46,660 bases of DNA from Rubrivivax sp. GTDB taxonomy: Bacteria > Pseudomonadota > Gammaproteobacteria > Burkholderiales > Burkholderiaceae_C. The position numbers were made by a program, and so were the translations under genes. Below are positions 1 to 10,400 of the stretch, piece by piece (position 1 is the first letter of the stretch; each line of letters starts with the position of its first letter). A model generated the notes under the pieces. The model made no database searches. It saw only the letters and a program-made list of their open reading frames with translations, and was not told the DNA's origin. Location: the NCBI GenBank assembly GCA_004210455.1, contig SEFA01000049.1, positions 1 through 46,660 of the forward strand, given 5' to 3'.

Positions 1-2
1 CC

Positions 3-1799
<1,797 letters not shown>

Positions 1800-1829
1800 G
1801 GTCGGACCTTCAGTCACACGGAGACCGGG

Positions 1830-2402
1830 ATGTCCCTTCATCACCTCATCGTCGGCGGCCAGCGCAGCGGCAAGTCTCGCCACGCGGAGCGCCTCGCGCT
1901 GCGCTGGGCGCGGAAGCCGGGGCACCGGGTCACCGTCGTCGCGACCGCCGAGGCCCATGACGACGAGATGCGCGACCGCATCGCCCGTCACCAGGCCGAC
2001 CGGCCCGAGGGGTTCGACACCGTCGAGGCGCCGCTGCGCCTGTGCGAGGCGCTCCGCGCGGCCTCGTCGCCCACGCGGCTCGTGGTCGTCGACTGCCTGA
2101 CCTTGTGGCTGACGAACTGGCTGATGCCGATGGACGGCACGCCGCGGCTCGAGGACTGGCGCGGCGAATGCGCCGACCTCCAGCGTCTCCTGCCGCAGTT
2201 GGCCTCGCCGGTCGTCTTCGTTTCCAACGAGGTCGGTTGGGGCGTCATGCCGATGGGGCGGGAGGTGCGCGCGTATGTGGACGAACTTGGATGGCTCAAC
2301 CAGCTCGTCGCGCGGCAATGCGGCGAGTTGACCCTGATGGTGGCGGGGCAACCGTGGACACGGCCGGTCGAGACGCTGGACGACGAGGAGAACAACGGAT
2401 GA
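1830..2402 (+). CDS. cobU: Adenosylcobinamide kinase / adenosylcobinamide-phosphate guanylyltransferase
   Basis: Bifunctional cytosolic enzyme that phosphorylates adenosylcobinamide with a nucleoside triphosphate and then transfers GMP to give adenosylcobinamide-GDP, the substrate of CobS. The 190-residue product has the P-loop GGQRSGKS at residues 9-16. His54 in RHQADRP is the likely guanylylated histidine. VVDCLTLWLTNW and NEVGWGVMPMG...GWLNQ are further family motifs. Length matches CobU/CobP. ATG at 1830 has a CGGAG ribosome site about 8 bases upstream. Its stop overlaps the btuF start (ATGA), so it should be translationally coupled to the uptake genes. Confidence 0.93.
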   Translation: MSLHHLIVGGQRSGKSRHAERLALRWARKPGHRVTVVATAEAHDDEMRDRIARHQADRPEGFDTVEAPLRLCEALRAASSPTRLVVVDCLTLWLTNWLMPMDGTPRLEDWRGECADLQRLLPQLASPVVFVSNEVGWGVMPMGREVRAYVDELGWLNQLVARQCGELTLMVAGQPWTRPVETLDDEENNG

Positions 2403-3349
2403 GGTCGATGAAACGCCGGATGCAGGGTGCCATCAGGTTCGCGGTGGGCAGCGCGCTGCTGGGAGTGCTCGCGACGGCGTCCATCGCCGCGCCCATCACG
2501 TTGAAGGACGACCGCGGCCACACGGTGACGCTCCCCGAAGTCCCGCGGCGCATCGTCAGCCTGCTGCCTTCGCTGACCGAGACCATCTGCGAGCTCGGCG
2601 ACTGCGCCAAGGTGGTCGGCGTGGACCGCTTCTCCAACTTCCCGGCGAGCGTGCAGAAGCTGCCGCGCCTGGGCGGCCTCGACGACACCAGCATCGAGGC
2701 GCTGGTGGCGCTGAAGCCGGACGTCGTCGTGCTGGGCGTTTCCGCGCGCGTCATCGATCGCCTTGAAGGATTGGGGCTGAAGGTCGTCGCGCTCGAACCC
2801 AAGAGCATGAACGACGTCCAGCGCGTGCTGGGCAAGGTGGGGCAGATCCTCGGCAAGGAGGACGACGCGCGCCGCCTGTGGAACCGCATCGACGGCCACA
2901 TCGCGCAGAGCGCCGCCACACTGCCGCCCGGCGCGCGCGGCCTGAGCGTCTATTACGAAGTCGACGCCGGCCCCTACGGCGCGGGCACCGCCTCCTTCAT
3001 GGGCGAGATCCTGACACGGCTCGGCGCGAAGAACATCATCCCGGCCGAGCTTGGTCCCTTCCCCAAGCTCAACCCGGAATTCATCGTCCGTGCCGACCCG
3101 CAGGTCATCATGGTCGGCCAGCGCAACGCCGCCGGACTGCCGCAGCGCCCCGGCTGGCCCGCGATCCGCGCGGTCAAGCACCAGCGCCTGTGCGTCTGGA
3201 TCCCGTCCGAGTCCGACGTCCTCGTGCGACCCGGGCCTCGCATGTCCGAAGCGGCGGCGCTGATGGCGCGTTGCCTGCGCGAAGCGGCCGCCGGTCCCGT
3301 GCCGCTGCCCACAGTTCCCTTCAACGCGCCGCCGGGGGGCATGCGCTGA
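2399..3349 (+). CDS. btuF: Cobalamin ABC transporter, periplasmic binding protein BtuF
   Basis: Periplasmic corrinoid-binding protein that takes cobalamin delivered by BtuB and hands it to BtuCD. The 316-residue product begins with a basic, then hydrophobic signal peptide (about residues 1-30, ending near TASIAA). The mature helical-backbone binding fold shows PRRIVSLLPSLTETICELG, VVGVDRFSNFP, LKPDVVVLG and a C-terminal half with MGEILTRLGAKNI. Class III binding proteins of this kind (BtuF, FhuD) are also used for haem and siderophores, so specificity rests on the neighbours. ATG at 2399 overlaps the cobU stop; the 3' end overlaps btuC by ATGA. Confidence 0.9.
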   Translation: MRSMKRRMQGAIRFAVGSALLGVLATASIAAPITLKDDRGHTVTLPEVPRRIVSLLPSLTETICELGDCAKVVGVDRFSNFPASVQKLPRLGGLDDTSIEALVALKPDVVVLGVSARVIDRLEGLGLKVVALEPKSMNDVQRVLGKVGQILGKEDDARRLWNRIDGHIAQSAATLPPGARGLSVYYEVDAGPYGAGTASFMGEILTRLGAKNIIPAELGPFPKLNPEFIVRADPQVIMVGQRNAAGLPQRPGWPAIRAVKHQRLCVWIPSESDVLVRPGPRMSEAAALMARCLREAAAGPVPLPTVPFNAPPGGMR

Positions 3350-4371
3350 TGCGCGCTGCTTCCCTGCTCTCCGCCAAGACCGCGGCACAACTGACGGCGC
3401 TGCTGCTGCTCGGCGCGGTGCTGCTCGCCCTGGGGCTGGCCATCGGCAGCATGGGCTGGAGCCCGTGGACCGAAGGCGGCGACACCATGCGCATGATCCT
3501 CTGGGACATCCGCGCGCCGCGCTCCCTCGGCGCCTGGCTCGCCGGCGCGCTGCTCGCGCTCGCCGGCGCCATCGCGCAGGGCCTGTTCCGCAACCCGCTC
3601 GCCGATCCCTACCTGCTGGGCTGCTCGGCGGGCGCCTCGCTGGGCGTCGCGGCCCTGCTCTTCGTCATGGGCGTCTCGCCCGCGGCCGCCGCCCTCGCGC
3701 TGCGCGTCGGCATGACCGGCGCGGCCTTCGCCGGCGCCATCGGCGCCGTCCTGCTCACCCTCGTGCTCGCGCGCGGCGTCACCCAGAGCCTGCGCCTGCT
3801 GCTCGCGGGCGTCGTCGTCGGCGTCGTGCTGGGCTCCGGCTCCGCGCTGCTCACGCTGATGAACCCCGACATCCTGCGGGCGATGCAGGCCTTCATGCTC
3901 GGCAGCACCGGCTACGTCGGCTGGAGCGCGGTGCAGGTCATGGTCGTCGCCATGGCCGCCTGCCTGCTCGTCGCACTCGGCTGCAGCCGCACCTTGGACG
4001 CGCTGACGCTGGGCGAGGACACGGCCCGCTCGCTCGGACAACGCCTCACGCTCATCCGTCTCCTGCTCATCGCCACGCTCTCGCTGGCCACCGGCGCGGC
4101 GGTCGCGCAGTGCGGGCTCATCGCCTTCGTCGGACTGGTCGCGCCCCACCTCGTGCGCAGCTGGGGACCCACCACGCACGGCGCGCTGCTGCTGCTCTCC
4201 GCGCTCACGGGCGGTGCCCTGCTGCTCGCCGCCGACATCGCCGCGCGCTGGGTCATCGCACCGCAGGAGCTGCCCGTCGGCATCATCACCGCGCTGCTCG
4301 GCGGCAGTTACCTGCTCTGGCTGATGCACCGGCGCAAGGCGCACTTCGGCGGCATGGGAGGCTCGCGATGA
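3349..4371 (+). CDS. btuC: Cobalamin ABC transporter permease BtuC (FecCD family)
   Basis: Inner-membrane permease of the vitamin B12/iron-siderophore importer family, 340 residues with about ten hydrophobic segments. Family motifs are IRAPRSLGAWLAGALLALAG, GLFRNPLADPYLLGCSAGAS near residue 85, and IAFVGLVAPHLVR followed by the ELPVGIITALLGG segment near the C-terminus. The last two are typical of the BtuC/FecCD coupling region and gating helix. Both ends overlap neighbours by ATGA (btuF stop at 3347-3349, btuD start at 4368), so the importer subunits should be made in a coupled way. Confidence 0.92.
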   Translation: MRAASLLSAKTAAQLTALLLLGAVLLALGLAIGSMGWSPWTEGGDTMRMILWDIRAPRSLGAWLAGALLALAGAIAQGLFRNPLADPYLLGCSAGASLGVAALLFVMGVSPAAAALALRVGMTGAAFAGAIGAVLLTLVLARGVTQSLRLLLAGVVVGVVLGSGSALLTLMNPDILRAMQAFMLGSTGYVGWSAVQVMVVAMAACLLVALGCSRTLDALTLGEDTARSLGQRLTLIRLLLIATLSLATGAAVAQCGLIAFVGLVAPHLVRSWGPTTHGALLLLSALTGGALLLAADIAARWVIAPQELPVGIITALLGGSYLLWLMHRRKAHFGGMGGSR

Positions 4372-5156
4372 ACGCGGACGCCGTCGATCTCGGGCACGTG
4401 CCGACTCTGCGCATCGACCTGAAGTCGCTGTCCCTGAGCCATCGGCCGGTGCTTCACGCGTTGACGCTCGCGGTGGCGCCACGTGCGTGGACCTCGATCG
4501 TCGGTCCGAACGGTGCGGGCAAATCCACGCTGCTGCGCGCGATCTCGGGACTGCTGCCCTTCGACGGCAGCTTGATCCTCGACGACAAGCCATGGACTGC
4601 ATGGCCGGCGAAACATCGTGCCCGGCAGATCGCGTGGCTCGGCCAGAACGAAGCGGCCTCCGAAGACCTCACCGCCTACGACATCGCCATGCTCGGCCGT
4701 CTCCCGCATCAGCCGTGGCTGGCGCCGGCAAGCGCCGCCGATCACGAAGCGGTCGAGCACGCGATGCGACAGACGCAGAGCTGGGATTGGAAGGACCGCG
4801 CGTTGGGCAGCCTGTCCGGCGGCGAGCGGCAGCGCGTGCTGCTGGCGCGCGCGTTGGCGGTGCGTGCCGGCGTGCTCTTGATGGATGAGCCGCTCGCCCA
4901 CCTGGATCCGCCGCATCAGAGCGACTGGGCGCGCATCGTCCGCGAGCGCGTCGCGTCGGGCGGCGCGGTCGTGAGCGTGCTGCATGAACTCAATGTCGCC
5001 TTGCAGGCCGACACGCTGGTCGTGATGGACGGCGGCCGCATCGTCCATGAGGGCTCGCCGCACGATCCGGCGACGCACGACGCATTGCAGCGGGTCTTCC
5101 ACAACCGCCTGCTCATCCTGAAGGTGCAAGGCCGCTGGATTGCGCTCAACGAATGA
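4368..5156 (+). CDS. btuD: Cobalamin ABC transporter ATPase BtuD
   Basis: Cytosolic ATPase of the BtuFCD importer, 262 residues. It has Walker A GPNGAGKST near residue 47, a Q-loop around IAWLGQNE, the signature LSGGERQRVLLARAL, and Walker B VLLMDEPLAHLDPPHQ followed by the switch histidine in VLHELN. PLAHLDPPHQ replaces the usual PT..LD..HQ, a variant often seen in BtuD-type ATPases. The start overlaps the btuC stop. Downstream, two tandem copies of a 9-bp unit lie in the gap before cobB. Confidence 0.92.
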   Translation: MNADAVDLGHVPTLRIDLKSLSLSHRPVLHALTLAVAPRAWTSIVGPNGAGKSTLLRAISGLLPFDGSLILDDKPWTAWPAKHRARQIAWLGQNEAASEDLTAYDIAMLGRLPHQPWLAPASAADHEAVEHAMRQTQSWDWKDRALGSLSGGERQRVLLARALAVRAGVLLMDEPLAHLDPPHQSDWARIVRERVASGGAVVSVLHELNVALQADTLVVMDGGRIVHEGSPHDPATHDALQRVFHNRLLILKVQGRWIALNE

Positions 5157-5160
5157 GCGC

Positions 5161-5181
5161 CACCGGCTCCACCGGCTCCAT
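5161..5181 (+). repeat. 9-bp tandem repeat between btuD and cobB
   Basis: CACCGGCTC is repeated at 5161-5169 and 5170-5178, with a partial third copy. It occupies part of the 55-bp gap between the btuD stop and the cobB ATG. The same core (CGGCTCCAC) recurs in the repeat encoding the hisH N-terminus at 35308-35352 on the other strand. Confidence 0.6.
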
Positions 5182-5211
5182 CTCCCAACGCCTGATCCTC
5201 TTTCTCCCGCG

Positions 5212-6606
5212 ATGACTGCCTGTCCTGCCTTTCTGATCAGCGCTCCGGCTTCCGGCCAGGGCAAGACGAGCGTGACCGCCGCGATCGCGCGTGCGGCGTG
5301 CCGGCGCGGGCTGCGCGTGCGCGTTTTCAAGACCGGTCCCGACTATCTGGATCCGATGGTGCTGGCGCGTGCGAGCGGCCATACCGTTTATCAGCTCGAC
5401 CTGTTCATGGGTGGTGAGGCGCATTGCAGGGAACTGCTTGCGAAGGCGGCGGAGAGCGCTGATCTGATCCTCGTCGAGGGTGTGATGGGTCTCTTCGACG
5501 GCAAGCCGAGCAGTGCGGATCTTGCGGCGACGTTCGGGCTGCCGGTGATCGTGGTGCTGGATGCGTCGGCGATGGCGCAGACCTTCGCGGCGTTGGCGAC
5601 GGGCCTGGCGCGATTCCGCGATGACATCCGTGTTGCGGGCGTGATTGCCAATCGTGTGGGCAGCGATACGCATGCGCGCATGGTGGGCGAAGGTCTTCCC
5701 GAAGAACTTCCGCTCATTGCGGCGCTGAAACGTGATGCGGCGCTCTCATTGCCCGAGCGGCATCTGGGTTTGGTGCAGGCGTTGGAGCTTCCGGACATCG
5801 ACAAGCAACTCGATGCGTGGGCGGATGCCTGGGAGGCCGGCGCGCGCGGTGACTTCTTCCAGAGTGGATCGGAGACGGGAGGCCGGGGGCCCCTTTTCGT
5901 AACTCAAGGAGGGAATTTGCTTGCCGGTAGGCAAGCAAAGGAGGGAGATGGAGAAAAGGGGCCCCCGGCCGACCGGCTCTTGCTCGACCGCCCGCTGAAG
6001 GGAAAGCGCATTGCTGTTGCGAACGACGCGTGTTTCTCCTTCATCTACCCGGCGAATCTTGACCTGCTGCGTGAGCAGGGTGCGGAAGTATGCGAGTTCA
6101 GTCCGATTGCGGGCGAGGACCTACCCGCCTGCGACGCGTTGTGGCTGCCTGGGGGTTATCCGGAGCTGCATGCTGAAGCGCTGCGGGGGCATCCGCGTTT
6201 CTTCGGTGCGTTGAAGGCGCATCTGGAGGTGGCGAAGCCGTTGCTCGCCGAGTGCGGCGGGATGCTGGTGCTGCTTGATGAGTTGAGTGATGTCGACGGC
6301 AACGTGCATGCGATGGCTGCCTTGATGCCGGGCCGCGCGGCGATGCAGAAGCGGATGGCGGCGCTTGGCTTGCAGAGCGTGGTCTGGCCGGAGGGCGAGC
6401 TGCGAGGTCACACCTTCCATTACTCCGCGATGGAGACGCCGCTGTCTCCCATCGCCACCGCGACCAACCCCAACGCCGGCCGTGCCGCCGAGCGTTTGTA
6501 CGACTTCGGCTCGCTGCGCGCGAGCTACGTCCACCACTACTTCCCGTCGAACCCGGGCGCCGTCGCCGCGTTCTTCGGCGGCGCCGATTCTTCTTCCCAG
6601 CACTGA
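5212..6606 (+). CDS. cobB: Cobyrinate / hydrogenobyrinate a,c-diamide synthase, with a palindromic in-frame insert
   Basis: CobB/CbiA amidates the a and c carboxylates of cobyrinic or hydrogenobyrinic acid using glutamine and ATP in the cytosol. The 464-residue product has the N-terminal dethiobiotin-synthetase-like domain (P-loop variant SAPASGQGKTS at residues 10-20, VEGVMGLFDG). The C-terminal glutamine amidotransferase domain has the nucleophile Cys348 in LAECGGM and a late HYSAME motif. Residues 224-253 of the interdomain linker are encoded by a 90-bp inverted repeat (5881-5970) and look foreign to the family. ATG at 5212 was chosen because the family start ACPAFLISAPASG follows it; the longer frame from 5140 overlaps btuD and has no homology-like sequence. 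It ends 11 bp before the ExbB-like gene. Confidence 0.9.
   Translation: MTACPAFLISAPASGQGKTSVTAAIARAACRRGLRVRVFKTGPDYLDPMVLARASGHTVYQLDLFMGGEAHCRELLAKAAESADLILVEGVMGLFDGKPSSADLAATFGLPVIVVLDASAMAQTFAALATGLARFRDDIRVAGVIANRVGSDTHARMVGEGLPEELPLIAALKRDAALSLPERHLGLVQALELPDIDKQLDAWADAWEAGARGDFFQSGSETGGRGPLFVTQGGNLLAGRQAKEGDGEKGPPADRLLLDRPLKGKRIAVANDACFSFIYPANLDLLREQGAEVCEFSPIAGEDLPACDALWLPGGYPELHAEALRGHPRFFGALKAHLEVAKPLLAECGGMLVLLDELSDVDGNVHAMAALMPGRAAMQKRMAALGLQSVVWPEGELRGHTFHYSAMETPLSPIATATNPNAGRAAERLYDFGSLRASYVHHYFPSNPGAVAAFFGGADSSSQH
5881..5970. repeat. 90-bp nested palindrome inserted in frame in cobB
   Basis: Perfect 18-bp inverted repeat: 5881-5898 (GGCCGGGGGCCCCTTTTC) pairs with 5953-5970. 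Inside it, a perfect 10-bp inverted repeat (5916-5925 TTTGCTTGCC and 5930-5939) encloses the loop GGTA. A direct repeat AAGGAGGGA occurs at 5906-5914 and 5938-5946, on either side of the inner hairpin. The unit is exactly 30 codons and is open only in the cobB frame; the other two forward frames stop at 5900-5902 and 5928-5930. Organisation is that of a REP- or RPE-like palindromic element, not a normal linker. Confidence 0.75.
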
Positions 6607-6617
6607 GCCCAACCACC

Positions 6618-7079
6618 ATGTTCCTCGAATCCGGATTCGCCCACATCGCACAGGCCCTGTTGTGGCCGGTGCTGATCCTTGTTGCTCTCGGCTTCGTCTA
6701 TTCGCTGTGGACCGCAGGCGCCACGGTGATGGAGGCCGTGCAGCGCCGTCATCCCGGCTACCGTCAGTTGAAGGTGAACGCGACCAGCAACCTGGAGACG
6801 CTGGAGCTGCAGATCGTCCGCAGCCTGGAGGCGCCTCGCCTGCTGGGTCGTGTCGCGCCGCTGCTGGGGCTGATCGCCACGATGGTGCCGCTCGGCCCGG
6901 CACTGCAGAGCGTTGCCGCCGGGCAAGGCCAGGCCGCGCTGGCGGTGTTCAGCTCGGCGTTCTCGGGCGTCGTGCTCGCACTGGCCGCGGCGGCGATCGC
7001 GCTGGTCGTGTATTCGATCCGCCGTCGCTGGCTGCTCGCCGAGCTGCTGGTCATCAAGGCCGAACAGGGCTGGGCATGA
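6618..7079 (+). CDS. MotA/TolQ/ExbB-family proton channel protein
   Basis: A 153-residue inner-membrane protein with a hydrophobic N-terminal helix (about residues 10-37), a cytosolic loop, and two further helices (about 75-99 and 107-138). This is the three-helix layout of ExbB/TolQ. The motif LGRVAPLLGLIATMVPLGPAL corresponds to the conserved ExbB/TolQ segment lining the proton path, and FSSAFSGVVLALAAAAIAL to the last helix. It is shorter than typical ExbB (about 240) and lacks the long first loop. Its stop overlaps the DUF2149 start. Sitting just ahead of DUF2149 and the CobN-like gene, it probably energises that system rather than serving as the general TonB motor. In the Bacteroidota hmu haem operon, a channel of this family accompanies the CobN-like HmuS (recalled, not checked here). 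Confidence 0.85.
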   Translation: MFLESGFAHIAQALLWPVLILVALGFVYSLWTAGATVMEAVQRRHPGYRQLKVNATSNLETLELQIVRSLEAPRLLGRVAPLLGLIATMVPLGPALQSVAAGQGQAALAVFSSAFSGVVLALAAAAIALVVYSIRRRWLLAELLVIKAEQGWA

Positions 7080-7405
7080 GCGCCCGCCGCATTTCCATCC
7101 TCGCCGAAGAGGATGACGATCCGATGCTTTCCGCCGTCAACCTGGTGGACGTCTTCCTCGTGCTGGTCGTCGCGCTGCTCACCGCGGTGGCGCTGCAGCA
7201 GCAGTCGCATGCGGACGAGACGGTGATCCGCAATCCCGGTCAGCCGGGGATGGAAATCATCGTGCGCAAGGACGGCCAGGAGATCAAGTACCGCGGCAAC
7301 GGCGGCAACGCCGAAGGCCAGGGCGAGCGCGCCGGCGTCGCGTACAAGATGAAGGACGGCTCGATCATCTACGTGCCCGAGGCCGGGGAAGCGCCCAAGC
7401 CATGA
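7076..7405 (+). CDS. DUF2149 family protein, ExbD-like topology
   Basis: A 109-residue protein with a short cytosolic N-terminus, one membrane helix (about residues 20-43, VNLVDVFLVLVVALLTAVAL) and a small periplasmic domain containing EIIVRKDGQEIKYRGNG and a conserved-looking GVAYKMKDGSIIYVPE. This is the topology of ExbD/TolR, the partner of ExbB/TolQ channels. I recognise the family as DUF2149, whose biochemical role is not established to my knowledge. An acidic EEDDDPM lies just before the helix. ATG at 7076 overlaps the channel gene stop, and its own stop overlaps the CobN-like start at 7402. All three should be co-translated and probably assemble together in the inner membrane. Confidence 0.82.
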   Translation: MSARRISILAEEDDDPMLSAVNLVDVFLVLVVALLTAVALQQQSHADETVIRNPGQPGMEIIVRKDGQEIKYRGNGGNAEGQGERAGVAYKMKDGSIIYVPEAGEAPKP

Positions 7406-10400
7406 GGATCGCGTCCTTGCTGGCACGCGGCCTGACGGTCGCGGCCCTGGTGCTGTGCGCGCCGCTGGTGGCGAGTGCTGCGGAGACGGCAAACGCGGGG
7501 AGAGCGACGAAAGCCTCGAAGGCCGAGCACGCGGCTTCGCGCGTGCTGTTCCTCAGCGTCGACATCACGCCCGCCGCCAAGCATGCGCTGCTGGAGCGCG
7601 AGGGCAAGGCCCTCGGCTTCGACGTGAAGCAGATCGAGTATCCGCTGCGCGGTGCGCCGGTCGACAAGGATACGGCGCTCGACCGCGCGCTGCGTGACGC
7701 GGACCTCGTCTGGATCGACGTCCCGCACCCGACGGCGGAAGCGCGGCTGCATCAGATCGTCGATGCCGCGCTGCAACGCGCCGCCCTGCCCGCCCAGCGC
7801 GTGCTGTGGATTCCCGCCGGCGAGCCTGCGGCGAGTGATCGCAGCCTGCGCGGCTATCTGCAGGCCGGCGGTCCCGTGAACACGCGCGCGGCGTTCGCCG
7901 TCGCGCGAGCGCAGCTCGATGGCAAGACGGCGCCCGATCCCGGTCCGCCGCAGTTGATCCCGCAGCGCGGCATCCACTACCCCGGCGCGCCCAGGCTCTT
8001 CGTCGACGCGGCGGAGTTCCGCGCCTGGGCCGCGCAGCAGGGACTGCGCGGCGAGCCCGTCGCCATCCTGCTGCACCGCTACCACTTCGTCCAAGGCAAC
8101 ACCGCGTGGCTGGACCGCTGGCTCGCGATGTTCCGCCAGCAGGGGCTGCTCGCCTACGCCGCGTTCAGCGGCCAGCTCAGCGACAAGCCGCTGTCGGAAC
8201 TGCTCGAACGCGACGGCCAGGTGCAGGCCCGCGTGATCGTCAACCACAGCCTGCTGCCGCAAGGCGCGACCCTGCAGCCGACCTTCGAGCGCTGGGGCAT
8301 CCCCGTGCTGCAGACGCAGCCCTACCGGCAGGATGAAGCGTCCGTGTGGGAAGGCAGCGAAACCGGCCTCGCACAGGCCGACATTCCGTTCTACTTCGCG
8401 CAGCCGGAAGCGGCCGGGCTCATCGACCCGGTCGTCGTCGTCGCGCATCCGAAGCGCGGCGAGCCCGAACTCATCGAGCGTCAAGCCGCCAGCGTCGCCG
8501 GCAAGGCCGCGCGCTGGGTCGCGCTCCAGACCAAGGCGAACGCCGACAAGCGTCTCGTCGCCTTCGTCTACAACTACCCGCCCGGCGGCAGCAACTTCGG
8601 CGCGTCCTTCCTGAACGTGCCGCGCAGCCTCGCGCGCGTCAGCACCGGGTTGAAAGACGCCGGCTACGGCGTCACGCCGATGGTCGAGGCCGACTGGATC
8701 TCCGGCCTGAAGCCGATGCTGTCGGCGTACTACCCGGGAACCGACCTGCAGGCGCTGCTCGATGCCGACGAGGCCGAAGCGCTGCCGCTCGCGCGCTACA
8801 CCGCGTGGTTCGACGCGCTGCCCAAGGCGGTGCGCGACCCCATCGTCGCGCGCTGGGGCTCGCCCGCCAGCAGCCGCTACGTGCTGCGCGTGCGCGGCGA
8901 GCCGGTCTTCGTGATCCCACGGCTCAAGCTGGGCGCGCTCACCGTGCTGCCGCAGCCGCCGCGCGAAGAGACGCTGCGCAACGGACAAGACCCGTTCATG
9001 CATCGCAGCAAGACGCCGCTGTCGCACCATTACCTCGCCACCTACCTGTGGGCGCGGCAGGCGGACGCCATCATCCACTTCGGCACGCACGGCACGCAGG
9101 AATGGGCACCGGGCAAGATCCGCGGACCTGACGTGATGGACCCCGTGTGGCTGCCGCTCGGCGACACGCCGGTGATCTATCCGTACATCGTCGACAACCT
9201 CGGCGAAGCGCTCACCGCCAAGCGGCGCGGCCGCGCGCTGATGGTGAGCCATCGCACGCCGAGCTTCGCGCCGGCCGGGTTCAACGCGCAGATGGCCCAC
9301 ATGCACGAGCTGATGCATGAGTGGGAAACCGTCGATCCCGGTCCGACCCGGCAAGGGCTGGAGCGGCAGATGGTCCAGCAGTTCGTCGAGCACAACCTGC
9401 ATCGAGACCTGGGTTGGACCGCAGAGCAGATCACCGAGAACTTCAGTGGGTATCTTGAGCTGCTGCATCCCTATCTGGACCGGCTCGCGCAGAGCTCGCA
9501 GCCGAAGGGACTGGCGGTGTTCGGCGTCGTGCCCGATGAGGACCAGCGTCGCGGCTCGATCCTGCAGCTGCTGCGCGTGCCGCTGATCGAGGCGCTCGGC
9601 GAGGACATCGACGAGGCCTTCCTCATCAACCATGAGGGCGTGGCGACGGCACGGCCGGCGCGTTGGTTGGACCTCGCACTGAAGGACGCGGAGGCGGCGA
9701 GCCACCTCGACCTGCGGCCTTCGGCCTGCATCGCGGCCGGCACGGCGGCGGCAGCCTCGGCGGCGTCCGCGGTCGCGGCGGAACTCAAGCACGCGGCCTC
9801 GGCGCCGGGCGCCGCTTCGAGCGCTCCGATGGTCACCTGCGGCGACGGCTTCGTCCCCAACCGCGCCGCGCGCAAGCCGATCGATCAGGCCGCGCTGTAT
9901 CAGCTCGCGCTGCGAGCGCAGGAGATGGCGACGCGGCTCTCGACCGAAGGCGAGATGCCAGGGTTGCTGCGCGCGCTCGATGGGCGCTTCATTCCCGCCG
10001 CGTACGGCGGCGACCTGCTGCGCAATCCGGAGAGCCTGCCGACCGGTCGCAACCTCACGGGCCTCGATCCCAACCGGCTGCCGACAAAGCAGGCGTTCGA
10101 GGCCGCGCAGGCGCTGTTCAAGCGCTGGTACGAGGAGCAGGCCCAAGCCGGTACCGCGCCGCAGCGGCTCGCGCTGTCGCTGTGGGCCGGCGAGACGCTG
10201 CGCCATCAAGGGATCATGGAAGCTCAGGCGCTGGTGGCGCTCGGCGCCACGCCGGTGTGGGATGCCACCGGTCGGCCGACGTCGATCAAGCTGCTCAGCC
10301 CGAAGGAACTCGGCCGTCCGCGCGTGGACGTGCTGCTGTCGATCACCGGCTCCTACCGCGACCAGTTCCCGGCGCTGATGAAGCTGATCGACCAGGCGGT

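Noticed and set aside
5140-5211. Longer N-terminus for CobB
   Set aside because: It overlaps btuD and is translated from the 9-bp repeat; the family start coincides with ATG 5212.
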